Assembly (NCBI GenBank): GCA_900548635.1
Contig: URLP01000048.1
Span: forward strand, 1-11,769
DNA length: 11,769 nt
Reading direction: 5' to 3'
Source of the DNA: an uncultured Megasphaera sp.
Lineage (GTDB): Bacteria; Bacillota; Negativicutes; Veillonellales; Megasphaeraceae
Of the stretch, positions 6,323 through 11,769 are shown piece after piece (position 1 is the stretch's first letter; each line of letters begins with the position of its first letter). The notes under the pieces are model-generated. The model did no database searches. It saw nothing but the letters and a program-made list of their open reading frames with translations, and was not told the DNA's origin. Position numbers and translations under genes: made by a program.

Positions 6323-7228
6323 CTACGCTTCGCCTTCGTACCCCGGCGCATCTTCTTCTACGTCGTTCTTCTTAAGGTCGCGATGTTCGATGGAGACGTC
6401 GACGCCGTTGTCCCGCAAATGCTTATACATCGCTTCGGCCATACAGACACTGCGGTGCATGCCGCCCGTACAGCCGACGGCGATGACCAGCTGGCTCTTG
6501 CCTTCCCGTTCGTAGTTGGGCAGGAGGAAATCGATCATGTCGAACCATTTTTCCTTATACGTCTGCGTGACCGGGAAGCTTTCGACATAGTCGCGCACGC
6601 ACGGTACGCGCCCCGATTTGTGGCGGTATTCATCGATATAGTACGGATTGGGTAAAAAGCGCACGTCTTCGACGATGTCCGCGTCGATGGGCATGCCGTG
6701 CTTGAAGCCAAAGGAGACGACGGTGACGGTCATGCTCTTCTTGCTGTCCGTAATGGCATAGCGCTTGACGAGGATTTCCTTGAGCTGTTTCGGCTTCAGG
6801 TTCGACGTGTCGATGATGAAGTCCGCTTTCTTGCGAAGACTTGCCAGGCGTTTCCGTTCTTCCGCGATGCCCTGGCTGATGCGGCCGTGCGGGGCCAGGG
6901 GATGGACGCGGCGCGTTTCCTTGTAGCGGCGCACGAGGGCCTGGTCCGAGGCTTCGATGAAGACGATTTCATAGGAAATGCCTTCGTCCCTGAGTTCCTT
7001 CAGGCACTGGCTCATGGCGTCGAAGAACTGGCCGCCCCGGATGTCGGCGATGAGGGCGACGTGGCGCACCCGTTCGCCGCCTTTGATGCACAGTTCGGCG
7101 AACTTCGGGATGAGGACGGGCGGGATATTGTCGATACAGAAATAACCGATATCTTCCAGGACCTGGACCGCGTGGGTCTTACCGGCGCCGGACATACCGG
7201 TGACGATGATCAGATGAAAATGGTCCAT
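6323..7228 (-). CDS. rapZ: RNase adapter / nucleotide-binding protein RapZ (YvcJ)
   Basis: RapZ is a P-loop ATP/GTP-binding protein. In E. coli it delivers the small RNA GlmZ to RNase E and so sets glucosamine-6-phosphate synthase levels for cell-wall synthesis; the Bacillus form YvcJ hydrolyses nucleotides and its RNA role is less clear. Here it has 301 residues. Walker A GMSGAGKT lies at 11-18, the conserved ETRRVHPL at 104-111, and the C-terminal domain signature GCTGGMHRSV at 252-261. ATG 7228 is five bases after AGGAGG. It sits 13 bases after the Cof-type phosphatase gene and 11 bases before yvcK, as expected for this conserved trio. Whether it controls a GlmS-like target here cannot be told. 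Confidence 0.96.
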   Translation of the reverse strand: MDHFHLIIVTGMSGAGKTHAVQVLEDIGYFCIDNIPPVLIPKFAELCIKGGERVRHVALIADIRGGQFFDAMSQCLKELRDEGISYEIVFIEASDQALVRRYKETRRVHPLAPHGRISQGIAEERKRLASLRKKADFIIDTSNLKPKQLKEILVKRYAITDSKKSMTVTVVSFGFKHGMPIDADIVEDVRFLPNPYYIDEYRHKSGRVPCVRDYVESFPVTQTYKEKWFDMIDFLLPNYEREGKSQLVIAVGCTGGMHRSVCMAEAMYKHLRDNGVDVSIEHRDLKKNDVEEDAPGYEGEA

Positions 7229-7241
7229 GTGAACCTCCTAT

Positions 7242-8036
7242 TTATAATACAAACTTTTCGACCGCTGCGGCGACACCGTCGTCATCATTGGAGGCGGTGA
7301 CGTAAGCAGCTTTCACTTCGTCTGAGGCATTGGCCATGGCCACGGGCAGGCCGGCGGCTTTGAGCATGTCCAGATCGTTCTGGGAATCGCCGAGGGCCAT
7401 GATGCTCTCCCTGCCGATGCCGTAGAGCTCGCCCAGACGGCGGATGCCCTGGCCTTTATCGATGCCGGGCGGCATGATTTCCAAAAAAGTCGGCGCCGAG
7501 AAGAGGATGTTGAAGCGGCCCGGGAAGCGTTCTTCGATGAGGTCCCGCCGCTTTTCCAGTTCGTCATGTTCGCCGCGGCTTAAAATCTTGTTGCATGCGC
7601 CCTGAGGCGTGTAGAAGGCATCGCCGCAGACGTCATAGGCGCAGTGCGTGATGCGCTGGTAATCTTTAATCCACGGCCCGTCTTCGGCGACGCGCAGGAC
7701 GTCGTCGATATAGGTCTGCATCTGCCAGCCCTTCTCTTTCGCTAAGGCCAGGAGAGGCCGGCTGTCTTCTTCAGGGATGCCTTTCTGATAGAGCACTTTC
7801 TTCGATTCCAGGGTCTCGATGAGGCCGCCCGAAAAGAGAAGGAGCGGGCTGTCGCCAAGCTGCAGGCGTTCGCCGTAAGGCCGGGCCGTCTGGTACATGC
7901 GGCCCGTAGCGATGGCCGTGACGACGCCTTTTTTGCGGGCCTGCTGCAGGACGGCCACGGTATGGTCGGACACGGTGCCGTCACTGCGCAGGAGCGTCCC
8001 GTCGAGGTCGATGGTGATCATTTTGACGGCAGCCAT
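7242..8036 (-). CDS. Cof-type HAD-IIB family phosphatase
   Basis: A 264-residue HAD phosphatase with the large alpha/beta cap (type IIB) seen in Cof, YbjI and YidA enzymes, which hydrolyse sugar phosphates and other small phosphates such as FMN. The motifs are complete: DLDGT with Asp10 and Asp12, TGR at 44-46, Lys194 in GIDKGQGI, and GDSQND at 216-221. Its true substrate is not readable. ATG 8036 shares one base with the upstream stop (TGATG), and AAGGGGG (8050-8044) lies seven bases before it. A GTG at 8039 would add one residue but sits only four bases from that site. The tight link to the SLH gene implies coupled translation. It is a different HAD branch from the one at 1149-1793. Confidence 0.92.
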   Translation of the reverse strand: MAAVKMITIDLDGTLLRSDGTVSDHTVAVLQQARKKGVVTAIATGRMYQTARPYGERLQLGDSPLLLFSGGLIETLESKKVLYQKGIPEEDSRPLLALAKEKGWQMQTYIDDVLRVAEDGPWIKDYQRITHCAYDVCGDAFYTPQGACNKILSRGEHDELEKRRDLIEERFPGRFNILFSAPTFLEIMPPGIDKGQGIRRLGELYGIGRESIMALGDSQNDLDMLKAAGLPVAMANASDEVKAAYVTASNDDDGVAAAVEKFVL

Positions 8037-8422
8037 CACTTATCCCCCTTCCAGTTGAAGTCGATGCCCTGGACCGCAGGCTGGGCCGGCGCAGCCGCAG
8101 GCGTGACGTACTGCAGGTCGTCGGCGTAGCTGGCGGCGAGCTTATCGATTTCCTTCTGCTGGTCCGGCGTGGCCTTGCTGCGGTTCTTCATGGCCTGGGC
8201 GATCATTTCCGTCACTTCGTAGCGCGTCAGGTTGTACGACGGCGCAAAGCGCGATAAGGGCGCGCCGGTCAGGTTGGCCTTGGAAAGGTCATAGACGGCC
8301 TTGTATTCCCATGTATTGCGGTCGACGGCGTCGAACTGGTTCGGCGCGTACGGGTTATAGGCAAAAGCGGCACTGAGGCCGAGGCAGCACCAGGCTGCCA
8401 GTAAAAGAAAGAAGCGTTTCAT
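8036..8422 (-). CDS. Small secreted protein with a single S-layer-homology (SLH) domain
   Basis: A 128-residue exported protein. The signal peptide (MKRF, hydrophobic core, AFA-YN) cleaves near residue 21. Residues about 27-79 read as one SLH module: FDAVDRNTWEYKAVYDLSK, then an RFAPSYN stretch and TRYEVTEMIAQAM. The following EIDKLAASYADDL matches, from memory, the segment after the SLH domain in OmpM-type outer-membrane proteins of Veillonella and Selenomonas. There SLH modules bind modified peptidoglycan and tether the outer membrane. Here no beta-barrel follows: the protein ends after a Pro/Ala-rich stretch and a short DFNWKGDK tail. I start it at ATG 8422, six bases after AGGAGG (8434-8429); an upstream in-frame ATG at 8443 lies before that site. 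It lies 86 bases after divIVA, and no clear promoter is seen in that gap. Confidence 0.82.
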   Translation of the reverse strand: MKRFFLLLAAWCCLGLSAAFAYNPYAPNQFDAVDRNTWEYKAVYDLSKANLTGAPLSRFAPSYNLTRYEVTEMIAQAMKNRSKATPDQQKEIDKLAASYADDLQYVTPAAAPAQPAVQGIDFNWKGDK

Positions 8423-8508
8423 GTCGTTCCTCCTCATAAACAAATATACTCCCTGCCGGGTCTAACGTGCGTCATACCTGAAAGAGAGCATATCTATAAA
8501 ATACTTAA

Positions 8509-9054
8509 TTATTTGGCTTTCTTCGCCGCCTGCGGCGAAACGGCAACGGCCGGCGCCGCTTCTTTGACGGCCACGGCCTTCGTGTCCGCCTGCGGCGCTG
8601 CTTTATCGCCGTCAAGGGCCATGTCGTCGATGAGACGCAGCTGGCTCGTCAGGAGAGCACGGCATTTGGCACGGTATGCTTCGGTCCGGGCTTTGATCTT
8701 TTCCCATTCCTGCTGGGACTGCTGCAAATTTCTCATCGTTTCATCGAGCATCTTCTGCTTCTTGCTTTCTGCTTCCTGAAGGATGAGGTCTGCTTCCTTG
8801 CGAGCAGAAACCTTGACGTTTTCTGCCGTCTGCTGGGCCAGCATGAGCGTGCTGTTCATGGTCGCTTCCATTTTTTCGTACTGTGACAGCTTGTCCTGCA
8901 GGCTGTCGCAGCGTTCTTTCAGTTCGCAGTATTCACGGTACACCTTTTCGTAGTCGCCGGCGATATTGTTCATGAACGTGTCGACGTCTTCTTCGCTGTA
9001 ACCGCGGAAACCGCGTTTAAATTCTTTGTTGTGAATATCCATTGGTGTAAGCAT
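8509..9054 (-). CDS. divIVA: DivIVA-family pole/septum scaffold protein
   Basis: DivIVA senses curved membrane at poles and septa and recruits partners for division-site choice, chromosome anchoring or polar growth. The N-terminal membrane-binding segment is clear: TPMDIHNKEFKRGFRGYSEE at residues 3-22, with the Phe/Arg pair at 16-17 and RGYSEEDVD typical of the family. A long coiled coil runs from about 33 to 140, broken near 75-85, which would build the parallel dimer and tetramer. The tail (about 150-181) is an Ala/Val/Lys-rich disordered extension. Total length 181 is normal. ATG 9054 lies seven bases after GGAGG, and the gene follows ylmH by 25 bases in the classic order. Antisense frames here are long but not real. 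Confidence 0.95.
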   Translation of the reverse strand: MLTPMDIHNKEFKRGFRGYSEEDVDTFMNNIAGDYEKVYREYCELKERCDSLQDKLSQYEKMEATMNSTLMLAQQTAENVKVSARKEADLILQEAESKKQKMLDETMRNLQQSQQEWEKIKARTEAYRAKCRALLTSQLRLIDDMALDGDKAAPQADTKAVAVKEAAPAVAVSPQAAKKAK

Positions 9055-9079
9055 GGCATTTCCTCCGTATGAAAGGGAC

Positions 9080-9865
9080 TTACATATACCGTTTCAGCAA
9101 GACGCCGATACGACCCTTTCGCGACGTACCCGTAATTTCGGCCAGTTCCATGCGGCCCTTGCCGCGCAGGGAAATGACATCACCTTCACTGACGTCCTGG
9201 CTCGGCCCCTTGGCGGGCTGCCAATTGACCTGGACCCGGTCGCCCTTGATGGCTTCGGCGGCTTTGGTGCGGGAAATGCCGAATCCCGACGAGGCAATGG
9301 CATCGAGGCGGAGCGAGGCAACGGTCGTCTTGATGACCTTGACCTTTTCCTGGCGCGGTGCGATGTCGCTGAGGGGCATTTCTTCAATGGCAATGGACAC
9401 CATGGCAATCTTTGTGAAATTCTGTTTCAAATAGGGGACGAGTTTCGTATCGGCCAAAAGGACGGCGCCGGCGTCCTGCATGATGATGTCGCCGAAGCGT
9501 TCGCGGCCGATGCCGAGGCTCATGAGCGAACCGAGGACGTCGCGGTGCCCCAAAAGGCGGTAGCGTTCGTCCCAAGTCAGCTTACAGGCCGTGATGCCGA
9601 AATCGACAGGGCCGTCATAGTCGGCGCTGACGAAGGCCAGCTTCACCCGTTCGGCTCCTTCATAGCCGCCGAAGTTCTTAAGGATCAGGGACGGCACGTG
9701 GGCCTGGATGGTTTCGCCGATCTGGACGGCGCCGGGGGAAACAAATTCACTGACCGCATAAGGACGGCCCTTGGCCGTGCTGTCTGCCAGGTCGATGAGG
9801 CGGGCTGCCAGTTCCCCGTTGTCTGTCCCCTGATAGTAGCGGATAATCCGATCTCTGTTCTTCAA
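9080..9865 (-). CDS. ylmH: YlmH-type S4-domain RNA-binding protein
   Basis: YlmH has been linked to division through its place in the ylm cluster. In Bacillus the S4 protein has also been tied to rescue of stalled ribosomes (binding peptidyl-tRNA on 50S subunits); I cite this from general knowledge. The 261-residue protein is full length. The conserved central motif GHRDVLGSLMSLGIGRERFG lies at 106-125, and the S4 domain at about 183-240 (SLRLDAIASSGFGISRTKA, ending near VSEGDVISLRGKGR). The start is TTG 9865, five bases after GAGGGA (9876-9871). The gene follows sepF by 15 bases; in most Firmicutes ylmG (a YggT membrane protein) lies between them, and it is missing here. Confidence 0.94.
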   Translation of the reverse strand: MKNRDRIIRYYQGTDNGELAARLIDLADSTAKGRPYAVSEFVSPGAVQIGETIQAHVPSLILKNFGGYEGAERVKLAFVSADYDGPVDFGITACKLTWDERYRLLGHRDVLGSLMSLGIGRERFGDIIMQDAGAVLLADTKLVPYLKQNFTKIAMVSIAIEEMPLSDIAPRQEKVKVIKTTVASLRLDAIASSGFGISRTKAAEAIKGDRVQVNWQPAKGPSQDVSEGDVISLRGKGRMELAEITGTSRKGRIGVLLKRYM

Positions 9866-9880
9866 ATCAATCCCTCAATA

Positions 9881-10408
9881 TCAGTGCTGCTGCGTATTGC
9901 CGCTGTTATTGTTGCCGCTGCCGCCGTTCCAGGCCAGGGGCGGCGTGTTGAAGTCGCCGTAGTCGTCGCGTTTGCCGTGGTCGACAGTGACGTTGCTCGG
10001 TACGCAGAGGAAGATTTCCTTGCCGACTTTCTGGATGTTGCCGTCTAAGGCGTACGTTGCGCCGCTGACGAAGTCGACGACGCGTTTGGCGATGTCGTCC
10101 GGCGTCGATTCGAAGTTGATGACTACCGGTTTGCGGTCGCGGATATAATCGGCGATGCTCTGGGCGTCGTCAAAAGTTTCCGGTTCGACGATGACCATGC
10201 GCAGCGGTTTTTCCTGGGGGGCAGCATAGCCTACGCCGGAAGAGCGGCGCGGTGCGACAGCCGGCGTGCGGCGCGACGTGCTGCGCTGCTGCTGCTGTTC
10301 TTCTTCCATTTCTTCTTCGTCTTCGTATTCATCCGTTTCGAATTCGTCGTCTTCGTTGACGCCGCCTACTGTACCTACTAATTTATCCCAAACTTTCTTT
10401 ACTCCCAT
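9881..10408 (-). CDS. sepF: Cell-division protein SepF
   Basis: SepF polymerises into rings and anchors and bundles FtsZ at the inner membrane. The 175-residue protein begins with an amphipathic membrane-targeting helix (MGVKKVWDKLVGTVGG), then an acidic and Gln-rich linker (about 20-45, containing EDEEEMEEEQQQQ). The SepF domain lies at about 69-142 (LRMVIVEPETFDDAQSIADY, then KPVVINFES and LCVPSNV). A Gly/Asn-rich tail follows. I prefer ATG 10408, ten bases after AGGAGG (10424-10419); an in-frame TTG at 10414, four bases from that site, would add Met-Lys and cannot be excluded. The site overlaps the yggS stop TAA. The order pgeF-yggS-sepF-ylmH-divIVA is that of the Firmicutes division cluster. 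Confidence 0.95.
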   Translation of the reverse strand: MGVKKVWDKLVGTVGGVNEDDEFETDEYEDEEEMEEEQQQQRSTSRRTPAVAPRRSSGVGYAAPQEKPLRMVIVEPETFDDAQSIADYIRDRKPVVINFESTPDDIAKRVVDFVSGATYALDGNIQKVGKEIFLCVPSNVTVDHGKRDDYGDFNTPPLAWNGGSGNNNSGNTQQH

Positions 10409-10423
10409 TTTCAATACTCCTCC

Positions 10424-11107
10424 TTAGTAATTGCGGGGCCCAAAAATTGCCGTACCGACGCGGACGACATTGGCACCTTCTTCGATGGCTATTTCAAAAT
10501 CATGGGTCATGCCCATGGACAGGTAGCGGATCTGACCTTCCGGAAACTTCGGCTTCATGTCTTCGTACAAAGCGTGGGCGATGCGGAACACAGGCCGTAC
10601 GTCTTCGACATTGTCATAATTCGGGGCGATGCACATGAGACCTCTGACGCGGACGTGCGCAAGGCTCTTGGCCAAATCGCACATAGCCGGGAATTCTTCG
10701 ACGTCCATGCCGAATTTGCTTTCTTCGCGGGCTACATTGACCTGCAGGAGAATATCCTGTACTTTGCCGATCTTGCCGGCTTCCTTATCCACAGCTTTGA
10801 GCAGGTGTTCCGAATCGATCGAGTGGATGAGGTCGAAGTGTTCGACGGCATGCTTGGCCTTATTGGTCTGCAGATGACCGATTAAGTGCCAGGTCAAATG
10901 GTTGTCCGGAAAGGCTTCCAGCTTCTGGAGCGCTTCCTGGACCCGATTTTCACCGACGTCCGTGACACCACACTTGGCGGCTTCTTCCATCATTTCTACG
11001 GGATGATTCTTCGTGACTGCGACAAGCGTAATTTCGTCAGTTCTGCCGACGCGGGCAGCTGCATCGGCAATTCTTTTCTTTACTGCCTCAAGATTTTCCT
11101 TAATCAA
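10424..11107 (-). CDS. yggS: PLP-homeostasis protein YggS/YlmE (PLPBP family)
   Basis: A single-domain, alanine-racemase-fold protein that binds pyridoxal phosphate but has no known catalytic activity; it keeps free PLP and amino-acid pools balanced. The PLP lysine is Lys33 in VAVTKNHP. Other family marks are GENRVQEA, WHLIGHLQTNKAK, SKFGM and LSMGMTHDFEIAIEEGAN near the end. I start it at TTG 11107 (MIKENLEAVKKRI, 227 residues), six bases after GGAGGG (11119-11114). An in-frame ATG at 11128 would place that ribosome site inside the gene and add seven residues that look untypical. It opens the compact run, 126 bases after pgeF, and precedes sepF by 15 bases. Confidence 0.95.
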   Translation of the reverse strand: MIKENLEAVKKRIADAAARVGRTDEITLVAVTKNHPVEMMEEAAKCGVTDVGENRVQEALQKLEAFPDNHLTWHLIGHLQTNKAKHAVEHFDLIHSIDSEHLLKAVDKEAGKIGKVQDILLQVNVAREESKFGMDVEEFPAMCDLAKSLAHVRVRGLMCIAPNYDNVEDVRPVFRIAHALYEDMKPKFPEGQIRYLSMGMTHDFEIAIEEGANVVRVGTAIFGPRNY

Positions 11108-11113
11108 GCCTAT

Positions 11114-11119
11114 CCCTCC
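11114..11119 (-). promoter_or_regulatory. Ribosome binding site deciding the TTG start of yggS
   Basis: GGAGGG lies six bases before TTG 11107 and downstream of the competing ATG 11128, so translation should begin at the TTG. Confidence 0.7.
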
Positions 11120-11131
11120 GTAGTGCATGTG

Positions 11132-11180
11132 ATTATATATATTTCATATATTTATAAAACATTACACTTCTTTTATTATA
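11132..11180 (-). promoter_or_regulatory. Possible promoter of the yggS-led run
   Basis: This AT-rich gap holds two TATAAT boxes on the minus strand, at 11180-11175 and 11137-11132. Hexamers at 16-18 bases upstream are poor matches to TTGACA. The first box would give a start near 11168 and a leader of about 60 bases; the second would start almost at the ribosome site. Read-through from pgeF is an alternative. Confidence 0.3.
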
Positions 11181-11183
11181 TCT

Positions 11184-11229
11184 AGTTGGGGCTATAAAAG
11201 CTAGTCCATATTTAAAATTTGTCCCAACT
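11184..11229 (-). other. Inverted repeat between pgeF and yggS
   Basis: AGTTGGGGC (11184-11192) and GTCCCAACT (11221-11229) pair over nine bases with one G-U, around a 28-base AT-rich loop. In the pgeF-to-yggS transcript no U-tract follows, so it is not a standard terminator. It lies directly upstream of the first TATAAT box and might be an operator or an RNA stabiliser; function unknown. Confidence 0.35.
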
Positions 11230-11233
11230 GCCA

Positions 11234-11769
11234 TTAAATCACGGCAAAGGCCCCCATACGCCCCGTATGGCCGCCGTCACGGCGGTAGGAGTAGAACTTC
11301 CCGTCCTCCGCAAAGGCGCAGCTTCCCGTCACGTCGATGTGCTGCGGCGCAAGGCCCGCTTCCAAAAGGAGGAGGCGGTTGGCCTGCCAGAGGTCAACGG
11401 ACCAGACGCCGTCCTTTTCGCCGGCACAGGCACCGTACTGCGGGCCCAGGCGGCGGAAGGCCATGGCCGTATCTTCGCTCACTTCATAATGGGCCCGGGA
11501 AATGGACGGACCCACATAGGCCAGGAGATCCTGCGGCTGGGAGCCGTAGGCCAGGCGCATGGCGAAAATGGTCTTGGCCGCCAGACGCTGCACCGTACCG
11601 CGCCAGCCGTCGTGGATGACGGCGCAGGCCTTCTTCACGGGGTCGTAGACGATGACGGGCACGCAGTCGGCGATGCAGAGCATGAGGGGCACGCCGGGCA
11701 GGTTGGTCATCAGGGCGTCCGTATGGGCCAGGGCATCGGCGTAGCTGCCGGCGCCGCAGCCGGCTTCGG
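11234..11769 (-). CDS. pgeF: Peptidoglycan editing factor PgeF (YfiH/YlmD, laccase-domain), 5' end cut off
   Basis: The frame is open to the right edge, so the N-terminal part is outside the window; 178 codons are visible. PgeF removes wrongly used L-Ser from UDP-MurNAc during peptidoglycan precursor synthesis, and relatives act as purine nucleoside enzymes. Visible family marks, in order: AGCGAGSYADALAHTDAL just inside the edge, then CIADCVPVIVYD (the Cys metal ligand), HDGWRG (His ligand; HAGWRG is the usual form), YVGPSISRAHYEV, and a C-terminal SYRRDGGHTGR. The ATG at 11710 is internal, since family sequence continues upstream of it. The gene heads the division-cluster order seen in Firmicutes, lying 126 bases before yggS. 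Confidence 0.93.
   Translation of the reverse strand, partial: EAGCGAGSYADALAHTDALMTNLPGVPLMLCIADCVPVIVYDPVKKACAVIHDGWRGTVQRLAAKTIFAMRLAYGSQPQDLLAYVGPSISRAHYEVSEDTAMAFRRLGPQYGACAGEKDGVWSVDLWQANRLLLLEAGLAPQHIDVTGSCAFAEDGKFYSYRRDGGHTGRMGAFAVI

Noticed and set aside
5169..6515. 448-codon frame antisense to yvcK and rapZ
   Set aside because: The equal length to YvcK is a coincidence; the sense genes are certain and the peptide is typical shadow composition.
8423..8508. Promoter or terminator between divIVA and the SLH gene
   Set aside because: No -35/-10 pair with acceptable spacing and no hairpin with U-tract could be found.
9053..10048. 331-codon frame antisense to ylmH and sepF
   Set aside because: Shadow frame; it spans two well-identified genes and has no independent support.
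11234..11710. ATG 11710 as the start of pgeF
   Set aside because: PgeF family sequence continues in frame upstream to the window edge, so the gene is cut rather than short.

Overview
The window looks like chromosomal DNA of a Negativicutes bacterium (a diderm Firmicute, Megasphaera or a close relative). I infer this from the mix of Firmicutes-type division and regulatory genes (sepF, ylmH, divIVA, whiA, rapZ, yvcK) with a small secreted protein. That protein carries an S-layer-homology (SLH) domain of the kind that ties the outer membrane to peptidoglycan in this class. Coding DNA is GC-rich and the gaps are AT-rich. The genus is a guess from gene content, not a proven placement.

Layout, left to right. 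Bases 1-359 hold no gene. They contain a near-consensus sigma-A promoter firing leftward out of the window, a second -35 box at the very edge, a structured repeat with inverted ends (132-240), and a rightward promoter. Bases 360-2597 form a three-gene rightward unit: two paralogous amino-acid-binding lipoproteins with a HAD phosphatase between them, and no permease or ATPase. A strong bidirectional hairpin terminator (2618-2668) separates this unit from the rest.

Everything from 2691 to the right edge lies on the minus strand. In transcription order: pgeF (5' end cut by the window), an AT-rich gap, yggS, sepF, ylmH, divIVA, an SLH-domain protein, a Cof-type HAD phosphatase, rapZ, yvcK, whiA, and a secreted protein of unknown function. 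Apart from the 126-base gap after pgeF and an 86-base gap after divIVA, spacers are 25 bases or less, and two junctions overlap. The run could be read as one unit of about 8.5 kb from yggS to the terminator.

The run joins two blocks that are usually separate in Firmicutes. One is the tail of the division/cell-wall cluster (peptidoglycan editing, PLP homeostasis, FtsZ anchoring, septum/pole scaffold). The other is rapZ-yvcK-whiA (cell-wall precursor and carbon-flux control, division regulator). The envelope genes placed between and after them (SLH protein, secreted protein) suggest a growth, division and envelope operon adapted to a two-membrane cell. I found no RNA gene, CRISPR array, insertion sequence or phage gene.
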